A DNA stretch of 64,000 bases from Sandaracinaceae bacterium (GTDB lineage Bacteria > Myxococcota_A > Polyangia > Polyangiales > Sandaracinaceae): positions 1-64,000 of the forward strand of contig JAHBWG010000055.1 in the NCBI GenBank assembly GCA_019637095.1, read 5' to 3'. This document shows positions 1 through 9,638 of the stretch, piece after piece. Below the pieces are notes generated by a model that saw only the letters and a program-made list of their open reading frames with translations, was not told the origin of the DNA and ran no database searches. Numbering within the stretch: the first letter of the stretch is position 1; the number at the start of each line of letters is the position of its first letter. The translations under genes and the position numbers were made by a program.

Positions 1-275
1 GCCGATCGGCGAACGTGGCGCCGATCGCCCGGCGATCGCCGCGGATCGGCGGCCTCGCCGATGACGCCGTCCACCAGCGATGGGTGCGACCCGACCCGGG
101 GTTCGCCGGCACCCAAGGGCAACTCGAGGACTGTCGATCGGTCGAGCTTCGCGCCATCGAGCGCGCCGTCGAACGCACCATCGAGACCAGCCCGTCGCGC
201 AGCGACGGGGCGTGGGTCGAGGCCCCGCCGCGGCTTCGCCGCGGCGCGGGAGGTGCGAAGCACCCCTCGGCAAGC
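1..275. other. Left-edge stretch without a recognised gene
   Basis: I recognise no protein here in any frame. The plus frame starting at base 3 has high G+C at third positions over roughly the first 240 bases, but its translation resembles no family I know and it runs on into a gene on the other strand, so it is not called. The stretch is rich in short GATC-centred palindromes (perfect at 1-10 and 30-41) and holds two strong hairpins described separately. Confidence 0.5.
191..246 (-). terminator. Two consecutive perfect hairpins after the lipoprotein gene
   Basis: Bases 191-209 form an 8-bp perfect stem with a 3-base loop. Bases 226-246 form a 9-bp perfect stem with the loop TTC. They begin about 30 bases beyond the stop codon of the minus-strand gene at 276-674. 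No T-tract follows, so a role in termination or in 3'-end protection is inferred from position and stem strength only. Confidence 0.4.
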
Positions 276-674
276 TCAGCGGCTCGCGCCGCAGTTTCGA
301 AAGCGCGCCTCGCCGACGACGTTCCGGCCCCAACCGGCGCAGTCGAGCGTGGCCTCTCCGTCGAGCGCGCTCGAGTCGCCGGCGCTGGTGCGCGTCGTGA
401 TCGTCCCGCAGCTCTCTCCGATCACCGTCGCGTGCTCCGCGCCCGCCGCGAAGTACGCGACCGACGCGCGCCCGCCCCACGTCTGGACGATCCGGATCTT
501 GTCGCCGGCCGCGCCGTGTAGGTCCACCCCGCGCGCGGGCACCTGGTCGTTCGAGCAGCGCGTGACCGCGAAGGGCACCCCATCGAGCGAGAGGCTCGAC
601 GTGGGCTCGGCCGGAGCGAGCGCGCAGGCGAGCGTCAGGACGCCGAGCACGAGCCATGCGACGCGGGCGCGCAT
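276..674 (-). CDS. Small secreted lipoprotein, function unknown
   Basis: The 132-residue product starts with a positively charged, hydrophobic signal peptide ending in the lipobox LTLAC (Cys17), so it is probably lipid-anchored. Four further cysteines follow (in RCSN, ESCG, LDCAG and RNCG), which would suit two periplasmic disulfides. The mature part looks like a small beta-rich domain, and I recognise no family. The next gene upstream on the same strand is rocD, 72 bases away, and there is no sign of a shared function. Confidence 0.6.
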   Translation of the reverse strand: MRARVAWLVLGVLTLACALAPAEPTSSLSLDGVPFAVTRCSNDQVPARGVDLHGAAGDKIRIVQTWGGRASVAYFAAGAEHATVIGESCGTITTRTSAGDSSALDGEATLDCAGWGRNVVGEARFRNCGASR

Positions 675-746
675 CGACGCTGGTTTATCACGAGAGTCGC
701 GAGCTCCGAGCGACCGTCTACGACGCGCGGGCGAGCGGGATGGACG

Positions 747-1949
747 TCACCGGCGCAGGATCGGGATCGCGACGTCGAGCGCGGCGTCGAGCTCGGCCTC
801 GGCGATCACGAGCGGAGGCAGGATCCGCACGACGTTCTTGCGCGTGTCCTTCACGAGCACTCCGGCGGCGGCGAGCTCGCGCGCGACCGCGGCCGCGATG
901 GGCGCTTCGTACTCGATCGCGATCATGAGGCCGCGTCCCCGGATCTCGCGCACGCCCTCGCCGTCGATCTCGGCGCGCAGCCGCTCGAGCGCCCGCCGGC
1001 CGAGCGTCGCCGCGCGCTCGGCGAGCCGCTCGTCCTCGAGCACGTCGAGCGCAGCGAGCGTGACCGCCGCGGCGAGCGGGTTACCGCCGTAGGTCGAGCC
1101 GTGCGAGCCCGGCGTGAACACGTCCATGACGTCGCGGTCCGCGCACATCGCGGAGACCGGGTAGAGCCCGCCGGACAACGCCTTGCCGAGGATCAGCACG
1201 TCCGGGCGCGCGTCCTCGTGCTCGAACGCGAAGGTCCGCCCCGTGCGGCCGAGCCCGGTCTGGATCTCGTCCCACGCGAGCAGCACCCCGCGCTCGCGGG
1301 TGACCGCGCGGACTCGTCGCATCCAGCCGTCCGGTGGGATGCGCACGCCCGCCTCACCCTGGATCGGCTCGAGCAGGACGCCGACCGTGCGCGGCCCGAT
1401 CGCGCGCGCGAGCGCGTCGGCGTCGCCGAACGGCACCATCACGAACCCCGGCGTGAGCGGGCCGAAGCCGCGGCGATACTCGGGCTCGTCGGAGAACGAG
1501 ATGATCGTGGTGGTGCGGCCGTGGAAATTGCCCGCGGCGACCACGATCTCCTGCTCCGAGTCCGGCACGCCGCGGCGCTCGTGGCCCCAGCGGCGCATCG
1601 CCTTGATCGCCGTCTCCACCGCCTCGGCGCCGGTGTTCATGGGCAGCACCTGCGCGAGGCCGCTGAGCGCGGCGATGCGGGCGAGCATGTCGCCCATTCG
1701 ATCGTTGTGGAACGCGCGCGAGGTGAGCGCGAGGCGCGCGGCCTGCGCGCTCAGCGCGGCGACGATGCGCGGGTGGCAGTGCCCCTGCGAGACGGCCGAG
1801 TAGGCGCCGAGGCAGTCGACGTAGCGGCGCCCCTCGACGTCCCACACGAACGCGCCCTCCCCGCGGGTCAGGACGACGGGGAGCGGCGTGTAGTTCTTCG
1901 CCCCGTACGCCTCGGCGCGGGCGATCAGCTCTTCGGTCGGCGTCGTCAT
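747..1949 (-). CDS. rocD: Ornithine--oxo-acid aminotransferase
   Basis: This PLP-dependent class-III aminotransferase converts ornithine and 2-oxoglutarate to glutamate semialdehyde and glutamate, linking arginine breakdown to proline and glutamate. The 400-residue product has the usual family length. The N-terminus (AKNYTPLPVVL, then DCLGAYSAVSQGHCHP) is of the ornithine type rather than the acetylornithine type. The PLP lysine lies in LILGKALSGG, the cofactor-binding aspartate in WDEIQTGLGRTG, and STYGGNPLAA is conserved near the C-terminal third. The ATG at 1949 gives the family N-terminus; seven upstream codons are open but do not look coding. A carbamate kinase lies about 4 kb away on the same strand, which may or may not be metabolically linked. 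Confidence 0.9.
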   Translation of the reverse strand: MTTPTEELIARAEAYGAKNYTPLPVVLTRGEGAFVWDVEGRRYVDCLGAYSAVSQGHCHPRIVAALSAQAARLALTSRAFHNDRMGDMLARIAALSGLAQVLPMNTGAEAVETAIKAMRRWGHERRGVPDSEQEIVVAAGNFHGRTTTIISFSDEPEYRRGFGPLTPGFVMVPFGDADALARAIGPRTVGVLLEPIQGEAGVRIPPDGWMRRVRAVTRERGVLLAWDEIQTGLGRTGRTFAFEHEDARPDVLILGKALSGGLYPVSAMCADRDVMDVFTPGSHGSTYGGNPLAAAVTLAALDVLEDERLAERAATLGRRALERLRAEIDGEGVREIRGRGLMIAIEYEAPIAAAVARELAAAGVLVKDTRKNVVRILPPLVIAEAELDAALDVAIPILRR

Positions 1950-2013
1950 GCGCGCGCAGTGTCGCACCATCCGGCGCCCTGCGCGCGAGCCGTCGGAGGG
2001 TCCGCAGGAGGCC

Positions 2014-3888
2014 TCACTGATGGAGGAAGACGACCTCGACGTCGCGCACGATGCGCGCGCCGGTGCGCGGCATGAACTCGATGCCGCCGACCGAGACGAC
2101 GCCGAGCCCCGGCACGCCGGTCGAGGTGTGGAACGTGCGCCCGTTGCGCAGCGCGATCGCGCCCGCCGCGAGCCGGGTCGCCTCGCCGCCCGTGCCCCGC
2201 GCGCCCGAGAAGACCTCCGCGTTGCGCTGCGAGGTCCAGCTGAGGTTCGAGATGCCGCCCAGCAGGACGATACGCTCGCGGAAGCCCTCGCGGGTCGGAT
2301 CGAAGTCCTGCGTCAGCGCGACCTCGGCGAACGACTGCGCGCGCACATCCGTCGGCGTCGCGACGCCGGTGTTCGCGCTCACCGTGTAGGAGCGCGTCGC
2401 GGGGGCGACCGGCGCGGCGCAGGTCTCGGTGGGCGACGCGGGATCGAAGAAGCGCGGGGCCGTGCCGTCGGGCTCGCACCGAGGCCCGTACCACCCGACG
2501 ACGAGCGCGGCGTCGCCGCCGGCGATCGCGGCGACCGCGGGCCGCATGAGCGCGTACTCGGGACGGTTCTGCGTCATGCCGCGCGTCGAGCTCGGGAAGT
2601 CACGCCCCTCGGTCGCGTCCTCGGTGACCCCGTTCGGATCGGCGCCGCCCTCCCACACCTCGGCGAGCGCGGCGTCGTCCGCTGCGAGCGCCCCGCCGAA
2701 GATCCACACGCGCCCGCGCAGGCCGACCGCCGAGGGCGCGACGCGCGGCGTGCGCAGCCGGTTGCCGCTGGCGCGGTAGACGCCGTACCCGCCCGCGCGG
2801 TTCGCGTCGAAGACCTCGAACGTGGCGGCGCTGTCGGCGCCGCCCATACCCCCCACGATCACCACGCGACCGGCCTCGGAGGGCACCGCCGCGGCTGCAT
2901 GGAAGAAGCGCGGCTGGTTCGTCGCGCCCGGCTCGGTCGAGCCGGCCACGCCGAGGAAGCCACCGCGCCCGGGGTCGCCGTCGCGATCGGGATCGTCCGT
3001 GCGGTGGCCGAGGTACGCGTCGAACACCTCGAAGCTGGCGTGCGCGCTCGAGCTGCCGCGCGAATCGATCGGGTAGATCGAGACGTCGAAGCGGCCGCTG
3101 TCGGCCGCGCCGATCGGCGCGAAGGCGAGCAGCGCGTCGGTGGCGCCGCCGACGAGGAGCACGCGCCCGTCGGGCAGCGCGGTCGCGGTGTGGCCGCCAC
3201 GCGCCGCGAGCATCGCGTTGCGGATCGGCGTGACGCGACCCGAGCCGACCTCGACGGCGAGCGCGCTCGAGGTGGCGCGCGCGCGGAAGCACTGCGTCCC
3301 CTCGGGCAGCGCGGGCTCCGCCGGGCACGCGCCGCTCGTGAGCGTGTCGAACCCGCCCGCGACGAGGAGGCGGCCGTCCGGCAACCACGTCGTCGTGTGG
3401 AGGAAGCGGCCGAAGTCCTCGCCCGGGAGGCCCGCGCTCTCGTTCACCGACCACATGCGGATGCGCACCTGCCGGCGCTCCCCCTCACCGAGGATGAACG
3501 GCCCGGCCTGTCCGACGTGCGTGACGACGCCGCCCTCGTCCTGCCCCTCGAGGAAGAAGCGGACGGGCGTGCGCGTCGGGAGGTTGCGCCGCACGAGCAC
3601 GGGCTCGTCGCCGAAGCCCTCCGTGCCTCGCGCAGGGTGGCACGACTCGGACTCCACCCGCCCGGTGAGGCCCGCGACGCTGCAGTTCGTCGGGACGCAC
3701 ACCTCGCTCGCGGTCTCCTCGTCGATCGTGCACGTCAGCACGCGGATCGTGTCGATGGTCCCGGGCAGCGCCGAGGTGCCGGTCAGGCCCCACTCCACGC
3801 GCAGATCGAGCGGGGCGTCCTCGCCCGGGCCCGCGCACGCGAGCGCCAAGAGGGCGGCGGAGCCCAACCAAGCGGATCGGAAAAGCAC
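2014..3888 (-). CDS. Kelch-repeat lipoprotein
   Basis: The GTG start at 3888 gives a signal peptide with lipobox LALAC (Cys18) and a 624-residue protein. At least six kelch/galactose-oxidase-like blades can be seen through the repeated pattern 'hydrophobics-GG' after PDGR-type turns: LPDGRLLVAGG, LPDGRVLLVGG, GRVVIVGG, RVWIFGG, RIVLLGG and VVSVGG. This predicts a surface or periplasmic beta-propeller, and its ligand is unknown. The N-terminal ~150 residues form a separate beta domain. Upstream, TAGCCT (3895-3900) sits only six bases before the GTG, with no ribosome binding site, suggesting a leaderless message. Confidence 0.75.
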   Translation of the reverse strand: MLFRSAWLGSAALLALACAGPGEDAPLDLRVEWGLTGTSALPGTIDTIRVLTCTIDEETASEVCVPTNCSVAGLTGRVESESCHPARGTEGFGDEPVLVRRNLPTRTPVRFFLEGQDEGGVVTHVGQAGPFILGEGERRQVRIRMWSVNESAGLPGEDFGRFLHTTTWLPDGRLLVAGGFDTLTSGACPAEPALPEGTQCFRARATSSALAVEVGSGRVTPIRNAMLAARGGHTATALPDGRVLLVGGATDALLAFAPIGAADSGRFDVSIYPIDSRGSSSAHASFEVFDAYLGHRTDDPDRDGDPGRGGFLGVAGSTEPGATNQPRFFHAAAAVPSEAGRVVIVGGMGGADSAATFEVFDANRAGGYGVYRASGNRLRTPRVAPSAVGLRGRVWIFGGALAADDAALAEVWEGGADPNGVTEDATEGRDFPSSTRGMTQNRPEYALMRPAVAAIAGGDAALVVGWYGPRCEPDGTAPRFFDPASPTETCAAPVAPATRSYTVSANTGVATPTDVRAQSFAEVALTQDFDPTREGFRERIVLLGGISNLSWTSQRNAEVFSGARGTGGEATRLAAGAIALRNGRTFHTSTGVPGLGVVSVGGIEFMPRTGARIVRDVEVVFLHQ

Positions 3889-3894
3889 GGGCCT

Positions 3895-3924
3895 AGGCTA
3901 CCACCAACCCGGCGTGCGCGAGAA
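3895..3924 (-). promoter_or_regulatory. Putative leaderless promoter of the kelch lipoprotein
   Basis: Reading the minus strand, TTCTCG (3924-3919), an 18-base spacer, TAGCCT (3900-3895), then six bases to the GTG start. The -35 box is weak. Confidence 0.4.
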
Positions 3925-3952
3925 TCCATCCGAGGCGCACGCCCGGGCCCGA

Positions 3953-4789
3953 TCACGCGCGGCCCGCCGCGCGGAGCACCAGGGCGTACGCGTCGCGCAG
4001 GGGGATCGCGTGCGCGGCGGCGAGGTCGCGCGCGACCGCCTTCGTGCGCAGGCCCTCGTCGAGCAGCGCGCGCGCCTGCCGCACGATCACCTCCTCGTCG
4101 GGCGGGGCGTGCTCGGGCTCCGGCGCGCCCTCGATCACCAGCGTGACCTCGCCGCGCGGCGCCTCGGCGTAGCGCGCGGCAAGCGCGGCGAGCGTCCCGC
4201 GGGCGATCTCCTCGTGCAGCTTGGTGAGCTCCCGCGCGACCGCCGCCGGCCGCTCGGGCATCACACCGGCGAGCTCCGCGAGCGTCTCGGGCAAGCGGTT
4301 GGCCGCCTCGAAGAGCACGCTCGCCTCGACGGCGCGCGCGATCCCCTCGATCGCGACGCGCCGCTTCGCGCCGCTGCGCGGCAAGAACCCGAGGAACCGG
4401 AACGCGCCGACCCGCAGCCCCGAGGCGACGAGCGCGGCGAGGGGCGCGCTCGGCCCGGGGATCGGCTCGACGCTCACCCCGCGCGCGGCGGCCGCCGCGA
4501 CGAGCGCGGCGCCGGGATCGCTCACGAGCGGCGTGCCCGCGTCGGTGACGAGCGCGAGCTTCGCGCCGCCCGCGAGCTCGTCGACGAGCGCGGCGATCAG
4601 CGCGTCCGCGCTGTGCGCGTGGAAGGCGCGCAGCGGCGTCGCGATCCCGTGGTGGGCGCAGAGCGCGCGCGTGCGGCGCGTGTCCTCCGCGAGGATCGCG
4701 TCGGCCTCGCGCAAGACGCGCAGGGCGCGCAGCGTCACGTCCTCGAGGTTGCCGATCGGGGTGGCGACGACCTGCAGCCGGCCGCTCAC
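3953..4789 (-). CDS. rsmI: 16S rRNA (cytidine-1402-2'-O)-methyltransferase
   Basis: This SAM-dependent tetrapyrrole-methylase-fold enzyme 2'-O-methylates C1402 in the decoding centre of 16S rRNA. The 278-residue product shows the family N-terminus VVATPIGNLEDVTLRA, the conserved ILAEDTRRT, the loop LVTDAGTPLVSDPG, and IPGPSAPLAALVASGL followed by FLGFLPR. The GTG at 4789 overlaps the stop of the upstream gene as GTGA, so translation is probably coupled. The C-terminal ~60 residues form the small helical tail normal for RsmI. It is the last gene of the overlapping set that starts at 8443. Confidence 0.92.
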   Translation of the reverse strand: MSGRLQVVATPIGNLEDVTLRALRVLREADAILAEDTRRTRALCAHHGIATPLRAFHAHSADALIAALVDELAGGAKLALVTDAGTPLVSDPGAALVAAAAARGVSVEPIPGPSAPLAALVASGLRVGAFRFLGFLPRSGAKRRVAIEGIARAVEASVLFEAANRLPETLAELAGVMPERPAAVARELTKLHEEIARGTLAALAARYAEAPRGEVTLVIEGAPEPEHAPPDEEVIVRQARALLDEGLRTKAVARDLAAAHAIPLRDAYALVLRAAGRA

Positions 4790-6111
4790 GCGCGGCTCGT
4801 CCCCAGGACGCGATCGACCTCCTCGAAGAGGTCCGCGCCCGAGCGCTGCACGAACCGGTAGCCGACCTCGACGATCGGCGCGTCGATCGAGATCAGCCGC
4901 CCGAGCCGCGCCGGGCTCGCGTCGACGACCACGTCGGGCGCGGCGTGGCGGATCGTCGCCTCGAGCTCCGCGCGCTGCGCGGCCGAGTAGCCGAGCGCCG
5001 GCAGGACCGGCCCGATGTGCGGGTGGTCCCTGTACGCCGCCGCGATCGAGCCCACCGCGTGCGGCCGCGGATCGACGAGCTCCGCGGCGCCCTCGCGTGT
5101 CGCCGCGAGGAGGCCTGCGCCGCTCGGCATGCCGCCGTGCGTGATCGTCGGCCCGTCCTCGACGACGAGCGCGCGCCGCCCGCGGATGGCGCCGGACGGC
5201 GTCGCGTGCACCTCGAGCTCCGCCTCGACGACGCGGGCGCGCGGGTTGGTCGCCGCGCACGTCGCGCGGAGCGCGGCGAGCGCCTCCGCGCTCGCCTGCC
5301 CCGCCTTCGAGAGCACGAGCACGTCGGCGAGCCGCAGGTTCGTCTCGCCGGGGTAGTAGCGCGTCTCGTGGCCGGGCCGCAGCGCGTCGAGCACGACGAT
5401 CGAGAGGTCCGCCTTCACGAACGAGGTGTCGTTGTTGCCGCCGTCCCAGAGGATGAGCTCCGCCTCCTGCTCGGCCGCGGCGAGGATGCTCGCGTAGTCG
5501 ACCCCGGCCCACACCACGAGCCCGAGCTCGAGGTACGGCTCGTACTCCTCGCGCTCCTCGATCGTGCACTCGTGCCGGTCGAGGTCCTCGGGCGTCGCGA
5601 AGCGCTGCACCGCCTGCTTGGCGAGATCGCCGTACGGCATCGGGTGGCGCAGCACCGCCGCGCGCACGCCGCGATCCGCGAGGCGGCGCGCGATCGCCTG
5701 CGAGAGCGGGCTCTTGCCCGCGCCGGTCCGGGCGGCGGTGACCGAGACGACCGGCAGGCGCGAGGTGAGCTGCGTGTGCTTGGGCCCGAGCAGCGCGAAG
5801 CTCGCGCCCGCGGCCTGCACGATGGACGCCTTGTGCATCACGTCTTCGTGCGCCAGGTCGCTGTAGGAGAGGAACACGTGGTCCACCGCGTGCTCTCGGA
5901 TCAACCGCGGCAGCTCGTGCTCCGGCTCGATCGGGATCCCGTTCGGGTAGTGCGGGCCCGCGAGCGACGCGGGGAACGTGCGCGCGTCGATGAACGGGAT
6001 CTGCTCGGCGGTGAAGCAGACGACCTCGAGCTGCGGGCGCGCGCGCAGGAAGGTCAGGAAGTCGTGGAAGTCGCGCCCCGCGGCGCCCATCACGATGCAC
6101 TTGTCGCCCAT
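4786..6111 (-). CDS. COG2403-type P-loop GTPase (cyclic-2,3-diphosphoglycerate-synthetase-like)
   Basis: The 441-residue protein has an N-terminal Rossmann-like domain (MGAAGRDFHDF) and a P-loop TGAGKS at about residues 129-134. It also has the strings LILWDGGNNDTSF and VVLDALRPGHE, typical of COG2403 proteins, some of which are annotated as cyclic-2,3-diphosphoglycerate synthetase. The physiological reaction is not established for the bacterial members. Its start overlaps the end of the carbamate kinase gene by 22 bases, and its stop overlaps rsmI. The tight pairing with carbamate kinase suggests a role with an acyl- or carbamoyl-phosphate rather than glycerate, but that is inference. Confidence 0.75.
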   Translation of the reverse strand: MGDKCIVMGAAGRDFHDFLTFLRARPQLEVVCFTAEQIPFIDARTFPASLAGPHYPNGIPIEPEHELPRLIREHAVDHVFLSYSDLAHEDVMHKASIVQAAGASFALLGPKHTQLTSRLPVVSVTAARTGAGKSPLSQAIARRLADRGVRAAVLRHPMPYGDLAKQAVQRFATPEDLDRHECTIEEREEYEPYLELGLVVWAGVDYASILAAAEQEAELILWDGGNNDTSFVKADLSIVVLDALRPGHETRYYPGETNLRLADVLVLSKAGQASAEALAALRATCAATNPRARVVEAELEVHATPSGAIRGRRALVVEDGPTITHGGMPSGAGLLAATREGAAELVDPRPHAVGSIAAAYRDHPHIGPVLPALGYSAAQRAELEATIRHAAPDVVVDASPARLGRLISIDAPIVEVGYRFVQRSGADLFEEVDRVLGTSRA

Positions 6112-7076
6112 CGGTCCTCCTCGCGCACGTCGAGCGAGGCGAGCGCGACGGTGGTGCCCGCCTCGCCCCGCAACGCGTCGTGCAGATGTTCTACGTCGGT
6201 GATCACGGCGGCCCGGCCCGGCGCGCTCGCGAACCGCGCGGCCGCCTCCATCTTCGGTCCCATGCTCCCCGCAGGGAAGTGCCCATCGCGGGCGTACGCG
6301 CGCACCGCCGCGGGGTCGAGCCGGCGGAGCGGGCGCGCGGACGGAGTCCCGAAGCCCGCATACGCCGCGTCGACGCCGGTCACGATCGCGAGCAGCGACG
6401 CGCCGATCGCGTCCGCGAGGAGGGCCGACGCGAGGTCCTTGTCGACGACCGCCTCGACGCCCTCGAGCCGCGCGCCGACGCGCACGACGGGCACGCCGCC
6501 GCCGCCCGCGGCGATCACGACCGCGCCCTGATCGCAGAGCGGGCCGATCAGCTCCACGCCGAGGAGCTCGCGCGGCTCGGGGCTCGGCACGACGCGCCGG
6601 TAGCCGCGGCCGGCGTCCTCGCGCAGCACGAAGCCCTCGGTCGCGAGCGCCCGCGCGCGCGCGGCGTCGTAGAACGGCCCGATCGGCTTGTCTGGATGCC
6701 CGAAGGCAGGGTCGTCTCGATCCACGACGACGTGCGTGAGCAGGCTCGCGACGGGGCGCCGCGCGCCGCGGCGCGAGAGCTCGTCGTGGAGCGCGAGCGC
6801 GAGGACGTGGCCGAGCTCACCCGCGGTCTCCGCGACGCAGACGTCGAGCCCGATCGCGTACGCCTCGCCGAGCGCGCGCTCGACGCGCGTGAGCGCGTGG
6901 CCGACCTGCGGGCCGTTGCCGTGCGTGATGACGAGCGGACGCGTCGGCCCGAGCGCGTCGAGCAGCGCGCCGACGACCCGCCGCGCGAAGTCGATCTGAC
7001 CCGCCATCGTCAGCGGGACGCCGGGCGACGCGAACGCGTTGCCGCCGAGGGCGACGACGGCGCGGCCGCCGCTCAC
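6090..7076 (-). CDS. arcC: Carbamate kinase
   Basis: This enzyme interconverts carbamoyl phosphate plus ADP with carbamate plus ATP. The 328-residue product has the amino-acid-kinase fold signatures: VVALGGNAF at the N-terminus, ITHGNGPQVG, VIAAGGGGVPVV, the lysine-bearing VDKDLASALLA, and FPAGSMGPKMEAA near the end. The GTG at 7076 overlaps the preceding stop (GTGA). No arginine deiminase or ornithine carbamoyltransferase is visible nearby, so it is not part of a standard arc operon here. It is translationally linked to the COG2403 GTPase downstream. Confidence 0.92.
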   Translation of the reverse strand: MSGGRAVVALGGNAFASPGVPLTMAGQIDFARRVVGALLDALGPTRPLVITHGNGPQVGHALTRVERALGEAYAIGLDVCVAETAGELGHVLALALHDELSRRGARRPVASLLTHVVVDRDDPAFGHPDKPIGPFYDAARARALATEGFVLREDAGRGYRRVVPSPEPRELLGVELIGPLCDQGAVVIAAGGGGVPVVRVGARLEGVEAVVDKDLASALLADAIGASLLAIVTGVDAAYAGFGTPSARPLRRLDPAAVRAYARDGHFPAGSMGPKMEAAARFASAPGRAAVITDVEHLHDALRGEAGTTVALASLDVREEDRWATSAS

Positions 7077-8443
7077 GTCGCGCTCCCGCGGCGGCGGAGC
7101 GCGAACAGACCGAGCACCGCCGCGCCGAACGGCGCCGCGCCGCGCGCCGGCGACGCCGGGCGCGTGACGCGGCAGCCGCAGCCACCGCTCGCGCCTCCCG
7201 TGCCCGCGTCGAGCGCGCCGGATCCTGCGTCGGAGCCCGGCCCCGCGTCCGGGCGCTCGGGGCGGCGCGGGATCTCGCCCGTCACGAGCGGCGGCGCGAG
7301 CGGCGGGCACTCGGCGAGCCTGTCGGGCGCGCAGCGCGTGCGGAACGAGAAGAGAAACGGCTCCGTCGTGGTGCGCCCGTCGAGCGTCTCGACGCCGGCC
7401 GCGAGCTCGATCGTGTACTCGGTGTCGTAGGCGAGGGGCGCATCGGGCCGCAGGAACACGAGGTTGCGGTCGCGGCCGCCGTATGCGGTCTGGACGGTGA
7501 ACGGCACCGCCGCCCCGCCGCCCGCTTCGGAGAGAGACAGCAGCGGGCGGATCTGATCGCGCTCGATCCCGTAGCCGAACCACAGCGCCGGGCGGCCCCA
7601 CGCGACCGTCTCGTCGAGGCTCACCGGCCGGTTCACCCCGCCGTCCTCGGGGAGCGTGCGGATCACGAGCTGCGCGTCCACGTCGTCACGCGCGTCCAGC
7701 CGGTCGAGCACGACCTGCCAGTAGTCCGCGATCAGCGCGCCGAGCCAGGGGACCGAACCGACCGCGTCCAGGTCGTAGACGAATGTACCAAGGAAGGGAT
7801 ATTGCGCCCAGGCGTCCCAGTAGAGGTTCCCCGCGATGCGCGGGTTGCCTTGCACGTCGAGGACCGCCGACATGCGGCCTTGCCCGTTGATCAGCGTGCT
7901 CTGGGTGACGTCGTGACCGACCGCGGCCATCGCCGCCGAGAGCTCGCCGTACGGACCCCACGGCTCGACATCGAGCGCGACGCCGTGATCGACCACGAGG
8001 AAGTAGTCCGCGTACTGGTCGACGGGTCGCGTCGAGTCCTCGGGACCGTCGACCTCGAAGGCGCGGTCGAGGAGCGTCGTGTCGTAGCTCTGGTCGGCCA
8101 TCCCGTGCGAGGCGACGCCGAGCGCGAACGCGACCGCGCGCTGCGCGTCCGGCGAGGACAGGTCGCCGCCGTAGGTCGCGCGGAGCTGCGCGATGAGCGC
8201 CCCGAGGAAGGGCTCCCAGTGCGCGAGCTCGCCGTAGGGATCGTCGATCGCGTAGCCCGAGTCGGGGAACATCGAGCCCGCCTCGAGCGCCGCGCGGTTG
8301 GTCGGCGAGGCCAAGAGCGTCTGGAGCGCGCCCGGGCCGAGCCCGTCGGCGGCGAGCTGCGAGATGTGCACGTGCGTGAACGCCCCGTTGGCGGACGCGA
8401 GCGAGGGCACGAGCCAGAGCCCGAGGACGGCGAGCGTGCGCAT
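7073..8443 (-). CDS. Zinc-dependent phospholipase C-like protein with MYXO-CTERM tail
   Basis: This is a 456-residue exported protein. After a signal peptide (cleavage near ASA-NG), residues 20-230 resemble the all-helical zinc-dependent phospholipase C / S1-P1 nuclease fold: [39 protein letters not shown] and VVDHG supply the expected His/Asp ligands. An Ig-like Big_5 domain (about 270-385) follows, then an Asp/Gly/Ser linker and a MYXO-CTERM tail: GCGCRVT, a short hydrophobic helix and ALRRRG. Such tails are thought to be cut by a dedicated myxosortase-type protease and lead to surface display. TATTCT lies six bases before the ATG. First gene of the overlapping set ending with rsmI. Confidence 0.7.
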   Translation of the reverse strand: MRTLAVLGLWLVPSLASANGAFTHVHISQLAADGLGPGALQTLLASPTNRAALEAGSMFPDSGYAIDDPYGELAHWEPFLGALIAQLRATYGGDLSSPDAQRAVAFALGVASHGMADQSYDTTLLDRAFEVDGPEDSTRPVDQYADYFLVVDHGVALDVEPWGPYGELSAAMAAVGHDVTQSTLINGQGRMSAVLDVQGNPRIAGNLYWDAWAQYPFLGTFVYDLDAVGSVPWLGALIADYWQVVLDRLDARDDVDAQLVIRTLPEDGGVNRPVSLDETVAWGRPALWFGYGIERDQIRPLLSLSEAGGGAAVPFTVQTAYGGRDRNLVFLRPDAPLAYDTEYTIELAAGVETLDGRTTTEPFLFSFRTRCAPDRLAECPPLAPPLVTGEIPRRPERPDAGPGSDAGSGALDAGTGGASGGCGCRVTRPASPARGAAPFGAAVLGLFALRRRGSAT

Positions 8444-8449
8444 GCCCCG

Positions 8450-8455
8450 AGAATA
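8450..8455 (-). promoter_or_regulatory. -10-like hexamer, leaderless start of the phospholipase-like gene
   Basis: TATTCT on the minus strand is followed by exactly six bases and the ATG at 8443. No good -35 box is visible. There is no ribosome binding site. Confidence 0.35.
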
Positions 8456-8487
8456 GCGAGCGCTGGACGCTGGTTGGTGGCCATTGC

Positions 8488-9597
<1,110 letters not shown>

Positions 9598-9638
9598 CGC
9601 GGCTTGACCGAGCCGACGGCGAGCGTGAGGATTCCACC

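Noticed and set aside
1-60. GATC-centred palindromes as a replication origin
   Set aside because: No DnaA-box pattern, no AT-rich stretch and no dnaA/dnaN gene nearby; the palindromes are short and expected in GC-rich DNA.
1948-4146. Long plus-strand open frame opposite rocD, the kelch gene and rsmI
   Set aside because: It is antisense to three well-supported genes and its translation is Arg/Ala/Gly-rich low complexity, as expected from the complement of GC-rich coding DNA.
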